A stretch of DNA of 64,000 nucleotides from Altibacter sp. HG106. Its GTDB lineage: Bacteria; Bacteroidota; Bacteroidia; Flavobacteriales; Flavobacteriaceae. The notes beneath the pieces are model-generated. The model had not been told where the DNA came from. It did not search any database and worked only from the letters and a program-made list of their open reading frames with translations. Location: contig NZ_JAQQTD010000007.1 in NCBI RefSeq assembly GCF_028561755.1, positions 62,001 through 126,000 on the forward strand. Direction: 5' to 3'. A program made the position numbers and the translations under genes. The stretch's first letter is position 1, and every line of letters begins with the position of its first letter. This document shows positions 15,827 to 24,911 of the stretch, piece by piece.

Positions 15827-18682
15827 TTATACCGTTTCTTCCATATACGCTTCTATGGGTTCGCACGTACACATTAAATTACGATCTCCGTAGGCGTCAT
15901 CCACACGACGCACGCTTGGCCAAAATTTATTCTCGTGTAAATAGGGTAATGGGAAGGCCGCTTCTTGACGTGTATACGGAAATTCCCAGGTGTCGGCCGT
16001 CAACATCGCCTGAGTGTGTGGCGCGTTTTTCAAGACATTATTGGGCTCGCTTTTCGAAGCTTGATCGATTTCTTTTCGAATGGCGATCATCGCATCACAA
16101 AATCGGTCAATTTCCGCCTTACTTTCACTTTCTGTAGGTTCTACCATGATGGTTCCCGCCACCGGAAAGGAAACCGTAGGAGCGTGAAATCCGTAATCCA
16201 TAAGTCGTTTGGCGATATCCGTGACCTCGATTCCGGCCTCCTTGAAGGGGCGACAATCTAAGATCATTTCATGGGCGGCTCGGCCTTTCTCTCCGGTGTA
16301 AAGCGTGTCGAAAGATCCTTTCAAACGCTCTTTTATGTAATTGGCATTTAAAATCGCATACTGCGTAGATTTTTTGAGACCATTGGTTCCTAGCATGCAG
16401 ATGTAGCCATAGGAAATAAGGCAGGCCAACGCGCTGCCCCAAGGAGCTGCCGAAATCGCCGTGATCGCCTCTTCTCCTCCAGTTTTTACAAGCGGATTTC
16501 CCGGTAAAAAAGGAACCAATTGCTTGGCCACACAAATGGGTCCAACGCCCGGTCCGCCTCCCCCATGGGGAATGGCAAACGTTTTGTGTAAGTTCAAGTG
16601 GCACACATCGGCACCAATGGCGCCAGGATGCGTTAGCGCTACTTGTGCATTCATGTTGGCACCATCCATGTAAACCTGCCCGCCATACTCGTGAATGATA
16701 CCCGTGATTTCTTTGATCGCCGACTCATATACTCCGTGAGTAGACGGATATGTGACCATCAGCGCTGCCAGATTATCTTTGTGCTCCATGGCTTTTTCAC
16801 GTAAATCATCCACATCAATATTTCCTTCGTCGGTGGCTTTGGTAACGACCACCTTCATGCCAGCCATCACGGCACTGGCGGGATTTGTACCATGAGCAGA
16901 AGAGGGGATTAAACAAATATTTCGATGGTCTTCCCCTCTGGATTGGTGATATGCTCTAATTACCATAAGTCCGGCGTATTCTCCTTGCGCACCCGAGTTT
17001 GGCTGTAGCGAGGTGCCGGCAAATCCTGTGATCTTAGTGAGTTGATCTTCGAGTTTTTTGAGCATCAACTGGTATCCCTTTGCCTGCTTTACAGGAACGA
17101 AAGGATGTACATTCCCCCAGCGATCATCACTTAGCGGAAGCATTTCCGCAGCCGCATTCAATTTCATGGTACAGGAACCTAAGGAGATCATCGAATGGTT
17201 CAGCGCCAAATCTTTTCGCTCCAGGCGTTTCATATAGCGCATCAATTCGGTCTCACTGTGATAGCTGTTGAATACTTCGTGGGTGAGAAATTCAGTTTTC
17301 CGCTCTACGGAAGCCGGGATGGTGTTTCCTTCGGAAAGCGCTGTTATTTTCGATACTTCTTTTTCCGCAATATCAGCAAAGATCGAGACGATGTCATTGA
17401 TGTCTTTCAGGGTAACCGTTTCATTAACCGACATGCAAACGGTTTGATCATCTGGATAATAGAAATTGAAGAAGTGCGCTCTAGCAAGAGGTTTTACCAA
17501 AGAAACATCGGCCGTAAAGCGCAGGGTGTCAAAGTACGTTTTATTGTGTTGTTCAAACCCAAGTGCGGTGATCGCTTTTTCCAGCGTCAAGGCCGAACGG
17601 TTTACTTTGGAAGCAATATGTCGTAAGCCTTGAGGTCCGTGATATACCCCGTACATGCTCGCCATTACGGCAAGGAGCACCTGTGCGGTACAAATGTTAG
17701 ACGTTGCCTTATCACGTTTGATGTGTTGTTCTCGGGTTTGAAGTGCCATGCGCAGCGCACGGTTTCCATCAGTATCTTTGGTAACACCAATAATGCGCCC
17801 TGGAATATTTCTTTTGTACGCTTCTTTAGTAGCGAAGTAGGCCGCATGCGGACCGCCATAGCCCAACGGAATACCGAAGCGTTGCGTGGTTCCCACCACA
17901 ACGTCCACCCCGAAATTACCAGGTGATTCCAGGAGCACTAGACTCAAGATATCGGCCGCGACAGCCACCTTGATCTCTGCTTCCTGTGCTTGTTGTACAA
18001 AGGCGCGATAGTCATATACGTTTCCGCTCGTTCCAGGATACTGTAGGAGAGCGCCAAAGAAGTCGGGAGTAAAGGCAAAGGTTTCATGCGAACCAAAAAC
18101 AAGCTCGATACCTTGTGGAATAGCGCGCGTGGTAAGCAATGATTTGGTTTGTGGCAAAACCTCTTCGGAAACGAAGAACTTCAACACCTCCTGTTTCTTT
18201 TGATCTCTGCTGCGAAGTGAAAAAAGTAAAGACATGGCCTCGGCTGCAGCGGTCGCCTCATCCAAAAGGGAGGCGTTGGCAAGCTCCATACCGGTAAGAT
18301 CGGTGATCATGGTTTGGAAATTGAGCAGCGCTTCTAATCGACCCTGTGCGATTTCTGCTTGATAGGGCGTGTAAGCAGTATACCATCCCGGGTTTTCTAA
18401 GATGTTGCGCTGAATAACCGGGGGAATGTGCGCCCTGTGATATCCTAAGCCAATGAGGCTTTTACTGTTCTTGTTATACGCGGCCAACTCGTTGATGTGT
18501 TCCAAAAACTCCTGCTCACTCAAAGCAGGGTCGAGGTCCAACTCCTCTTCCAGGCGGATTTCCTCGGGAATCGTTTCAGCAATCAGTTGTTCCATACTTG
18601 AAACACCGATGGTTTCAAGCATTTCTGAAAGGTCACTTCGTCGTGGGCCAATATGGCGTAAAGCAAAAGAATCAGTATTCAT
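15827..18682 (-). CDS. gcvP: Glycine dehydrogenase (decarboxylating), P protein
   Basis: A 951-residue single-chain P protein of the glycine cleavage system. It decarboxylates glycine through PLP and passes the aminomethyl group to the lipoyl H protein. The PLP lysine lies in LNLHKTFAIPHGGGGPG, and the glycine-rich loop GGGGPGVGPI follows. The N-terminal half is the catalytically inactive repeat (FALRHIGP at the start, GLGYHRAHIPPVIQRNI). gcvT and gcvH are not in this window. It is divergent from the UbiA-like gene, with a -7 box 23 bases upstream of its ATG. Confidence 0.97.
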   Translation of the reverse strand: MNTDSFALRHIGPRRSDLSEMLETIGVSSMEQLIAETIPEEIRLEEELDLDPALSEQEFLEHINELAAYNKNSKSLIGLGYHRAHIPPVIQRNILENPGWYTAYTPYQAEIAQGRLEALLNFQTMITDLTGMELANASLLDEATAAAEAMSLLFSLRSRDQKKQEVLKFFVSEEVLPQTKSLLTTRAIPQGIELVFGSHETFAFTPDFFGALLQYPGTSGNVYDYRAFVQQAQEAEIKVAVAADILSLVLLESPGNFGVDVVVGTTQRFGIPLGYGGPHAAYFATKEAYKRNIPGRIIGVTKDTDGNRALRMALQTREQHIKRDKATSNICTAQVLLAVMASMYGVYHGPQGLRHIASKVNRSALTLEKAITALGFEQHNKTYFDTLRFTADVSLVKPLARAHFFNFYYPDDQTVCMSVNETVTLKDINDIVSIFADIAEKEVSKITALSEGNTIPASVERKTEFLTHEVFNSYHSETELMRYMKRLERKDLALNHSMISLGSCTMKLNAAAEMLPLSDDRWGNVHPFVPVKQAKGYQLMLKKLEDQLTKITGFAGTSLQPNSGAQGEYAGLMVIRAYHQSRGEDHRNICLIPSSAHGTNPASAVMAGMKVVVTKATDEGNIDVDDLREKAMEHKDNLAALMVTYPSTHGVYESAIKEITGIIHEYGGQVYMDGANMNAQVALTHPGAIGADVCHLNLHKTFAIPHGGGGPGVGPICVAKQLVPFLPGNPLVKTGGEEAITAISAAPWGSALACLISYGYICMLGTNGLKKSTQYAILNANYIKERLKGSFDTLYTGEKGRAAHEMILDCRPFKEAGIEVTDIAKRLMDYGFHAPTVSFPVAGTIMVEPTESESKAEIDRFCDAMIAIRKEIDQASKSEPNNVLKNAPHTQAMLTADTWEFPYTRQEAAFPLPYLHENKFWPSVRRVDDAYGDRNLMCTCEPIEAYMEETV

Positions 18683-18705
18683 ATTATATGGTTTCTTCAG
18701 TTGCG

Positions 18706-18713
18706 CAAAATTA
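18706..18713 (-). promoter_or_regulatory. Candidate -7 element of gcvP
   Basis: The minus strand reads TAATTTTG, a full TAnnTTTG match, 23 bases before the gcvP ATG. The -33 region is T-rich but lacks a clean TTTG. I see no glycine-riboswitch-like structure in the short leader. Confidence 0.45.
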
Positions 18714-18799
18714 CATATTTACACGCTAAAAAAGCGGGTTTTAACAGGAAGTCCGAGCACAACTTTTCAACTAAAAAGGAAGGTTACTAACAGTTTCGC

Positions 18800-18807
18800 T
18801 ATTTTTG
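18800..18807 (+). promoter_or_regulatory. Candidate -7 element of the UbiA-like gene
   Basis: TATTTTTG lies 13 bases before the TTG start at 18821 and implies a very short leader. The -33 position is not well matched. Confidence 0.4.
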
Positions 18808-18820
18808 TAAAAAGTCCCCA

Positions 18821-19645
18821 TTGAAAAGGTTGTTTTCCTTTTATCTTCAGAGTAGTATCCATGTGGCATTGGCAGTTACTGCCTTGGCGTACATCACGTA
18901 TACAGAGTATGCTTGGACCCCTTCTTCAGAACTCTTACTTTTTGTATTCTTCGGAACCATTACCGCCTATAATTTTGTAAAATATGCGGGGATCGCTGGC
19001 TTGCATCATCGCAGTCTGGCTCGATCGCTTCGGACCATTCAGTTGTTTTCGTTGATCTGCTTTTGCATTTTAGTTTATGTAGGACTTCAGTTATCCCGGG
19101 AGGTGTGGCTTGCCGTCTTGATATTTGGAGGGCTCACGCTCTTGTATGCAGTTCCTTTTGCCCGAAATAAAAGCTTGCGAACCCTATCCGGAACAAAAAT
19201 ATTTATCGTAGCGATAACCTGGGCGGGTGTAACGGTCCTTGTGCCCGCCGTCGCAACCAAAGCCGTGTTATTAGAACCCAGCCTCATGCTCACGGCTGTT
19301 CAACGTTTTCTGCTGGTATTGGTCTGGACCTTACCTTTTGAAATCAGAGATCTGCGTTTTGACGATCCACGATTAGGAACGTTTCCGCAGCGATTAGGAA
19401 TAGACGCTACCAAATACGTTGGCACGGCAATTACGGGCGTGGTATTTTTATTAGAGTATTTTAAGGAACCCACAAACTATGAACACGCCTACAGTGTACT
19501 GTTTATTGTTGGAATCTCAGCTGCTGCTCTCTTGTTAACACCAGAAAGACCTTCTCGAAATTATGCGGCCTTTTGGGTAGAAGGCATTCCGATTATTTGG
19601 ATGATGGCGCTCTTACTGTTGACACATTACTTGCCCATATTCTGA
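18821..19645 (+). CDS. UbiA-superfamily-like integral membrane protein
   Basis: A 274-residue protein with about eight membrane helices. It resembles UbiA prenyltransferases in size and topology, and EIRDLRFDDPRLGTFPQRLG looks like the second Asp-rich motif. The first motif (NDxxD in true prenyltransferases) is replaced by AYNFVKY, without Asp residues. It may therefore have lost or changed the prenyl-transfer activity. The start is TTG; no ATG is available before the first helix. Its 3' end overlaps the convergent zinc-finger gene by 19 bases. The specific function is unknown. Confidence 0.6.
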   Translation: MKRLFSFYLQSSIHVALAVTALAYITYTEYAWTPSSELLLFVFFGTITAYNFVKYAGIAGLHHRSLARSLRTIQLFSLICFCILVYVGLQLSREVWLAVLIFGGLTLLYAVPFARNKSLRTLSGTKIFIVAITWAGVTVLVPAVATKAVLLEPSLMLTAVQRFLLVLVWTLPFEIRDLRFDDPRLGTFPQRLGIDATKYVGTAITGVVFLLEYFKEPTNYEHAYSVLFIVGISAAALLLTPERPSRNYAAFWVEGIPIIWMMALLLLTHYLPIF

Positions 19646-19869
19646 CGCAGACGTTCTTTCATCAGGTCTTTTTCAGAAGTATTAAGCGTACGTACCTTGG
19701 GATTCTTCATCAATTTGGTGAGTTTGCGATTTCGTGACGTATACTTGCGACAGGCACGGCAGTACAATAGATGAATGTTGAGCTTCACCTTTTCCCAAAA
19801 GGAGGCTTCGTTGTACTGCGATTTGTCACAGGTGTGATTGGCTTCACTACATTTAATAAATACCCTCAT
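19627..19869 (-). CDS. Small zinc-finger (HxxxCxxC) protein, putative anti-sigma factor
   Basis: An 80-residue, highly basic protein. His33, Cys37 and Cys40 form HLLYCRAC, the core of the zf-HC2/ZAS anti-sigma fold, with Cys7 or Cys14 available as the fourth ligand. There is no membrane helix, so it would be a soluble ZAS protein. It starts 3 bases after the stop of the ECF sigma gene, which supports a regulatory pair. Close relatives are common in Flavobacteria but uncharacterised as far as I know. Binding to the sigma factor is inferred only from motif and position. Confidence 0.65.
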   Translation of the reverse strand: MRVFIKCSEANHTCDKSQYNEASFWEKVKLNIHLLYCRACRKYTSRNRKLTKLMKNPKVRTLNTSEKDLMKERLRQNMGK

Positions 19870-19872
19870 TTC

Positions 19873-20424
19873 TTATAACCAACTTTTTTCTAAACATTCT
19901 GCCATCGATTTCCGAGCTCTATGAACAATAACCCAAAGGTTAGACGGGGTAATATCGTATTCATTACAGAGCGCATCGGTATCGTACCCATCGATCGTTT
20001 TCTTGGTGAAAATTTCTTTTTGTTTTCCTTTAAGCGTTTCCAAACATCTAAATATCGCTACGCCCAGTTCTTCATTTTCTAAGGTGTCTTCTGCGGTTTT
20101 GTCGAAGGGATCCTCCACGCGTTCCTCTAGCCAGTCCCCTTCCGAATCTTCATCTCTGTAGGTAATATGCACCTCGGCCTGTCCTTTTTTAGAATTCTTT
20201 TTTCGATAATGATCTATGATCTTTCGTTTTAAAATTGCTGTGAGCCAGGTTCGTTCTAAAGCTTCCCCTTTAAAATTATCTTTCGATTTTAATCCCGCTA
20301 AAAAAGTTTCCGAAATAAGGTCTTGCGCTACCAAATGATCATTGACCCGTACAATCGTGTAATTGTACAGATAGTCTGAATACGTGTCGACCCAACGTTC
20401 TGGATCAAGCATGGAAGAGCTCAT
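19873..20424 (-). CDS. ECF-type RNA polymerase sigma factor
   Basis: A 183-residue group IV sigma factor. Region 2 spans about residues 8-85, with DLISETFLAGL and the WLTAILKRKIIDHYRKK segment. Region 4 is at about 130-183, with a helix-turn-helix around DTDALCNEYDITPSNLWVIVHRARK. An acidic linker (EDSEGDWLEERVEDPFD) joins them. The frame is open to 20652, but that part overlaps the M3 peptidase gene, and the fold begins at ATG 20424. It is followed by the zinc-finger gene after 3 bases. Confidence 0.88.
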   Translation of the reverse strand: MSSSMLDPERWVDTYSDYLYNYTIVRVNDHLVAQDLISETFLAGLKSKDNFKGEALERTWLTAILKRKIIDHYRKKNSKKGQAEVHITYRDEDSEGDWLEERVEDPFDKTAEDTLENEELGVAIFRCLETLKGKQKEIFTKKTIDGYDTDALCNEYDITPSNLWVIVHRARKSMAECLEKSWL

Positions 20425-20473
20425 TTTGCCTTTGTCGTAGTTTGTTCTAAAAATAACAAACTTGTACTGAAAT

Positions 20474-22504
20474 TTAGCTACTTTTTTTAAGCAAGCCGGC
20501 GCGTCGTAGCAATGCTTCAGGATTGGGTTCTTTTCCGCGGAAAGAAATATACAGTTCCATAGGGTCTTTGGTACCGCCTTGTGATAGCACCTGATCCTTA
20601 AATTGGGTAGCCACTTCTTTATTGAAAATACCTTCCTGTTTAAAGTATTCAAAAGCGTCTGCGTCCAATACTTCGGCCCATTTGTAGCTGTAATAGCCTG
20701 CGGAGTAGCCTCCCTGGAAAATATGTGAAAAGGCTGTGCTCATACAGGTTTCTGGCGTTTTTGGATACAGTTGTGTGTTCTCAAAAGCCGCGTCTTCAAA
20801 CGCTTTAACATCAGCAATTCCGGAGGGGTCTTGCCCGTGCCATGCCATATCCAATAGGCCAAAACTCAGTTGCCGTAGCGTTTGCATGCCTTCGTGGAAG
20901 GCAGCAGATTCTTTGATCTTATTTACGTACTGCTGAGGAATAATTTCTCCCGTTTCATAATGCGTGGCAAATAATGCCAGTGTGTCTTGTTCGTAGCACC
21001 AGTTTTCGAGTATCTGACTGGGGAGTTCGACAAAATCCCAATAAACATTGGTGCCCGATAGGTTTGGGTATGTAGTGTTCGCCAAGATTCCGTGGAGTGC
21101 ATGACCAAATTCGTGAAACAGGGTCGTTACTTCATTGAAGGTAAGTAGCGATGGCTTACTGGCGGTAGGCTTGGTGAAATTACAAACAATGGAGATATGC
21201 GGGCGCTCATTCTTGCCGTGGATGCGTTGTTGCGGTTTATAAGAGGTCATCCATGCGCCGTTTCGCTTTCCGGGTCTCGGATGGAAATCGGCATAAAACA
21301 AGGCTACTTCAAACCCCTCGGCATCGGTTACATTATAGGTGCGTACTTCCGGATGGTAGGTGTCAACACTATTGGTCTCGTCAAACTGTAATCCGTAGAG
21401 CTTTTGGGCCACCTTAAAAACGCCGGCAATAACCTTTTCCAATTGAAAATAGGGCTTCAACTTTTCGTCATCTAAATCAAACTTTTCTTGTTTTAGCTGT
21501 TCTGCGTAATAGGCGCCGTCCCATTTTTCTAAGCGGTCAATTCCATCTTTTTCTTTGGCGTAGGCTTCTAGCTCATCAAATTCTTGTTGTGCGGCCGGAT
21601 GCGCTTTTTCCAATAGTTCGTTTAAGAATTCGGTAACGGTCTCGGGTGTTTTCGCCATGCGTTCTGCCAAGACGAAGTGGGCATGAGTTTGATACCCTAA
21701 GAGTTGTGCACGCTGGTGCCGCAATTGGACGATTTGCAGGATGACGTCTTCATTGTTATTCTCGTTTTTCTGAAATCCTCGGGCACCAAAGGCCAAGGCC
21801 AATTCCTTCCGAAGCTCGCGATTTTGTGCATATTTCATAAACGGAATGTAGCTTGGATAATCCAGAGTAATCACCCAGCCATCCTTCCCTTTTTCTTGGG
21901 CCGTTTGCGCTGCCGCTTCTTTGGCGCCTTCGGGAAGTCCTTTTAGTTGTGTTTCGTCTGTGAGGTGCATTTGATATGCCTGTGTATCTGCCAGTACATG
22001 CTCTCCGAAGGTCAAGCTGAACTTTGATAGTTCCTGATCGATTTTCCGAAGCTTGGTTTTGTTGGCTTCAGAAAGGTTGGCGCCATTTCGTGAAAAGCCT
22101 TTGTACTGTTTTTCCAGTAGCATGTTCTGCTCTGGGGTGAGCGATAATTGCGCTCGCTGATCATATACTGTTTTGACACGTTCAAACAAGGCCTCATTCA
22201 GAAGTAGGTCATTTTTAAAGTCAGCCAGCATTGGCGATATTTCCTGCGCTAATTTTTGAATGGTTTCGTTTGTTTCAGCACTATTCAGGTTGAAGAAGAT
22301 GTCGGTGGCTCTATTCAATTGGGCGCCGCTGTACGCTAGCGCTTCGATCGTATTTTCAAAGCTCGGTGTGTCTTCATTTCGCACGATCTGATTGATTTCA
22401 CCGTGCGTCTGTGCAATCAATTCCTCAATGGCAGGAAGATAATCGCTAGGTTGAATATGCGAGAAGGGAGCCTGTTCAAAAGGCTCCAATAAAGGATTGT
22501 TCAT
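20474..22504 (-). CDS. M3 family metallopeptidase (peptidyl-dipeptidase Dcp / oligopeptidase A type)
   Basis: A 676-residue thimet-oligopeptidase-like enzyme. The zinc motif is HEFGHALHG, with the third ligand in the following ELPSQILENW region. No signal peptide is visible, so it is probably cytoplasmic and degrades oligopeptides. Length fits Dcp/PrlC. It lies 8 bases after purE on the same strand and is probably in the purK-purE operon. A 49-base gap separates it from the sigma factor. Confidence 0.93.
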   Translation of the reverse strand: MNNPLLEPFEQAPFSHIQPSDYLPAIEELIAQTHGEINQIVRNEDTPSFENTIEALAYSGAQLNRATDIFFNLNSAETNETIQKLAQEISPMLADFKNDLLLNEALFERVKTVYDQRAQLSLTPEQNMLLEKQYKGFSRNGANLSEANKTKLRKIDQELSKFSLTFGEHVLADTQAYQMHLTDETQLKGLPEGAKEAAAQTAQEKGKDGWVITLDYPSYIPFMKYAQNRELRKELALAFGARGFQKNENNNEDVILQIVQLRHQRAQLLGYQTHAHFVLAERMAKTPETVTEFLNELLEKAHPAAQQEFDELEAYAKEKDGIDRLEKWDGAYYAEQLKQEKFDLDDEKLKPYFQLEKVIAGVFKVAQKLYGLQFDETNSVDTYHPEVRTYNVTDAEGFEVALFYADFHPRPGKRNGAWMTSYKPQQRIHGKNERPHISIVCNFTKPTASKPSLLTFNEVTTLFHEFGHALHGILANTTYPNLSGTNVYWDFVELPSQILENWCYEQDTLALFATHYETGEIIPQQYVNKIKESAAFHEGMQTLRQLSFGLLDMAWHGQDPSGIADVKAFEDAAFENTQLYPKTPETCMSTAFSHIFQGGYSAGYYSYKWAEVLDADAFEYFKQEGIFNKEVATQFKDQVLSQGGTKDPMELYISFRGKEPNPEALLRRAGLLKKSS

Positions 22505-22512
22505 GGTAGTAT

Positions 22513-23004
22513 TTATTTTTTGGAAGACAGACTGGCAGCCCCTTCTATAACTTTGTTCTTAAGTCCGTCTTTGTACTTCAAAATGGTAGTGCGAATGGTT
22601 TCATTCTGGCTTCCCAAAATCTGAGCCGCTAAGATTCCGGCATTTTTAGCACCGTCTAGAGCAACAGTGGCTACCGGTACGCCCCCTGGCATTTGGAGGA
22701 TGGACAGCACCGAATCCCATCCGTCTATGGAATTTCGGGATTTGACGGGCACGCCAATGACGGGAAGCGGAGATAATGAGGCGATCATTCCCGGAAGATG
22801 AGCCGCGCCACCGGCACCTGCTATGATAACGGAAATACCCCGGTCATGTGCGTTCTTGCCGTAATCAAAAAGCTTGTCTGGAGTGCGGTGTGCCGAAACG
22901 ATATCCACTTCGGTGTCTATATTGAATTCTTTTAAGATATCGATCGCTTCCTGCATGATGGGCAGGTCGCTCGTGCTTCCCATGATAATTCCAACTTTAC
23001 TCAT
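22513..23004 (-). CDS. purE: N5-carboxyaminoimidazole ribonucleotide mutase
   Basis: A 163-residue class I PurE, which converts N5-CAIR to CAIR in purine synthesis. The N-terminal GIIMGSTSDLP motif, SAHRTPD and the IAGAGGAAHLPGM loop are all present. It overlaps purK by 8 bases, as expected for genes whose products act in sequence. Confidence 0.96.
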   Translation of the reverse strand: MSKVGIIMGSTSDLPIMQEAIDILKEFNIDTEVDIVSAHRTPDKLFDYGKNAHDRGISVIIAGAGGAAHLPGMIASLSPLPVIGVPVKSRNSIDGWDSVLSILQMPGGVPVATVALDGAKNAGILAAQILGSQNETIRTTILKYKDGLKNKVIEGAASLSSKK

Positions 23005-24166
23005 GATCCTGTTTGCTTATTACGTTGATATTTTTTTTCACAGCTTCCGCGGTTTGTCTGGCTTTGCCCATGTCTGAATTGACGATGGTCACATGTCCCA
23101 TTTTCCGAAACGGACGGGTCTGTTTTTTACCGTAAATGTGAGGCGTCACACCTTCCATGCCCATAATTTTTTCAATGTTCTCATAGTGCACAGGGCCTGT
23201 GTGGCCTTCAGCACCCACTAAATTCACCATCACACCGGCTACTTTACTTTCGGTATTTCCCAATGGAAGATTCAATACCGCCCTCAAATGTTGTTCGAAC
23301 TGGTTTGTAAAACTGGCTTCAATGCTGTAGTGGCCACTATTGTGGGGTCGTGGTGCCACTTCATTCACTAAAATTTCGTTGTCTTTGGTCTGAAACATTT
23401 CTACGGCTAAGAGTCCCACGTGTTCAAAGGCTTCCGAAACCGATAAGGCGACCGCCCGTGCCTTTTCAGCAACGGATTTTTCAATACGTGCGGGACATAA
23501 CACATACTCTACTTGGTTTGCTTCCGGATGAAATTCCATTTCCACTACAGGATAGGTGGTCATCTCTCCAGACGCGCTACGTGCTACAATCACCGCTAAT
23601 TCGTTCTTAAACGGGATCATTTTTTCGGCAAGACACGGTCCTTCTGATAATGGAATAAGGTCTTCGGCATCACGAATGACACTCACTCCTTTTCCGTCGT
23701 AACCTCCCGTACAGCTTTTCCAAACAAAGGGAAAGGATAGCTCCTTTCGTACGACAGCCTCCTGCAACTGGTATTTATCCTCATACACTTTAAAGGGCGC
23801 CGTTGGAATTTGGTGTTTCTTATAAAAGTGTTTTTGGACCCCTTTGTCTTGAATATTTTTTAGCGTTGCTGCGGAAGGATAGACCGTATGTCCTTCAGCT
23901 TCTAACTTTTCTAAGGCCGCTACGTTAACACTTTCGATCTCGAAGGTTAGCACATCGACTTTTTTTCCGAAGGAATACACGGTGTCGAAGTCCATGAGAT
24001 CGCCCTGCTCAAAAGTATCGCAGGCAATCCGGCAAGGGGCTTCGGCACTGGGATCGAGTACCCGCGTTGCGATATCGAACTTGCGTGTTTCGTACAATAA
24101 CATTTTTCCTAATTGTCCACCCCCAAGAATTCCCAGAGTGAATGTGGATGAAAAATAATTCGCCAT
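22997..24166 (-). CDS. purK: N5-carboxyaminoimidazole ribonucleotide synthase
   Basis: A 389-residue ATP-grasp enzyme that carboxylates AIR to N5-CAIR using ATP and bicarbonate. LGILGGGQLGKML is at the N-terminus, the ATP-grasp lysine region is FVWKSCTGGYDGKG, and EVAPRPHNSGHYSIEA carries the metal and substrate loop. It heads the purK-purE-M3 peptidase operon. A perfect -7 element ends 4 bases before its ATG, so the transcript may be leaderless. Confidence 0.96.
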   Translation of the reverse strand: MANYFSSTFTLGILGGGQLGKMLLYETRKFDIATRVLDPSAEAPCRIACDTFEQGDLMDFDTVYSFGKKVDVLTFEIESVNVAALEKLEAEGHTVYPSAATLKNIQDKGVQKHFYKKHQIPTAPFKVYEDKYQLQEAVVRKELSFPFVWKSCTGGYDGKGVSVIRDAEDLIPLSEGPCLAEKMIPFKNELAVIVARSASGEMTTYPVVEMEFHPEANQVEYVLCPARIEKSVAEKARAVALSVSEAFEHVGLLAVEMFQTKDNEILVNEVAPRPHNSGHYSIEASFTNQFEQHLRAVLNLPLGNTESKVAGVMVNLVGAEGHTGPVHYENIEKIMGMEGVTPHIYGKKQTRPFRKMGHVTIVNSDMGKARQTAEAVKKNINVISKQDHE

Positions 24167-24170
24167 ACCG

Positions 24171-24178
24171 CAAAGATA
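24171..24178 (-). promoter_or_regulatory. -7 element abutting purK start
   Basis: The minus strand reads TATCTTTG, then four bases, then the purK ATG. With the usual distance from -7 box to start site, transcription would begin at or next to the ATG. No clear -33 TTTG is present at 17-20 bases; one lies 32 bases away. Confidence 0.5.
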
Positions 24179-24205
24179 AGAAAAGCAGGGGCAGTGGTGA
24201 TGAGA

Positions 24206-24244
24206 TTTGACAAAGAATGATTACGCCTACCTTTGAGGGCGTAA
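24206..24244 (+). promoter_or_regulatory. adk promoter P1 with overlapping inverted repeat
   Basis: TTTG at 24206-24209, an 18-base spacer and TACCTTTG at 24228-24235 form a full consensus promoter. The -7 box is enclosed by TTACGCC (24221-24227) and GGCGTAA (24238-24244), a 7-base inverted repeat with a 10-base spacer. A dyad across the -7 box is a typical repressor-site geometry, but no regulator is known to me. Confidence 0.6.
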
Positions 24245-24258
24245 CGCAATAGAATTTG

Positions 24259-24266
24259 TATCTTTG
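24259..24266 (+). promoter_or_regulatory. Possible second adk promoter, -7 element
   Basis: TATCTTTG matches TAnnTTTG. TTTG at 24232-24235, the tail of the P1 -7 box, could serve as its -33 element with a long 23-base spacer. The leader to the adk ATG would be about 47 bases. Confidence 0.45.
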
Positions 24267-24318
24267 CGCGGTTGCTATGTGGCATTATTTTAAACAACTA
24301 TTCACAAAAAAGAATACC

Positions 24319-24891
24319 ATGACAAACATTGTACTGTTTGGCCCTCCAGGTGCTGGAAAAGGAACGCAGGCGGAGGTTCTTAAGGAAAAATACAATTGGG
24401 TACATATCTCTACTGGAGACGTGTTTCGATTCAATATAAAGAATGAAACCGAGCTAGGTGCCTTGGCCAAAAGTTATATGGACAAGGGGCATTTGGTGCC
24501 CGATACGGTAACCATCGACATGCTAAAAGCCGAAGTCGAGAAAAACCCCGAAGCCAATGGGATCATTTTCGATGGTTTTCCGCGAACAGAAGCCCAGGCC
24601 GAAGCGCTCTCTAGCTTGATGGAAGAGATGAATTCACAGATCAATGCGATGGTGGCGCTGGAGGTAGATGATGAGGTATTGGTTAACCGACTTCTGGAAC
24701 GGGGAAAATCGAGCGGTCGTGCCGATGATGCCAATGAGAATGTAATTCGGGAACGGATCGCTGAATATTATCGGAAAACCGATATTCTGAAAAAATATTA
24801 CCAGCAGCAAGACAAATATTATGGCGTAAACGGTGTGGGTCGTATTGAAGAAATCACGCAGCGCCTAAGCGATGTAATCGAGGCATTGTAG
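24319..24891 (+). CDS. adk: Adenylate kinase
   Basis: A 190-residue short-form adenylate kinase interconverting ATP, AMP and ADP. The P-loop GPPGAGKGT lies at about residues 8-16. [24 protein letters not shown] and a short LID without zinc cysteines ([11 protein letters not shown]) follow. The frame is open to 24256, but that segment contains the second -7 box and is not conserved, so ATG 24319 is used. obgE follows after 20 bases. Confidence 0.96.
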   Translation: MTNIVLFGPPGAGKGTQAEVLKEKYNWVHISTGDVFRFNIKNETELGALAKSYMDKGHLVPDTVTIDMLKAEVEKNPEANGIIFDGFPRTEAQAEALSSLMEEMNSQINAMVALEVDDEVLVNRLLERGKSSGRADDANENVIRERIAEYYRKTDILKKYYQQQDKYYGVNGVGRIEEITQRLSDVIEAL

Positions 24892-24911
24892 CCAAAAAAA
24901 GCACCCCAGGA

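Noticed and set aside
17195-17626. Long plus-strand open frames inside gcvP
   Set aside because: They are antisense shadows of gcvP with no recognisable motif or start context.
18683-18820. Possible glycine riboswitch upstream of gcvP
   Set aside because: The leader from the -7 box to the ATG is only about 20 bases, too short for an aptamer.
20425-20652. N-terminal extension of the ECF sigma factor
   Set aside because: It overlaps the 3' end of the M3 peptidase gene and lacks sigma homology; region 2 begins after ATG 20424.
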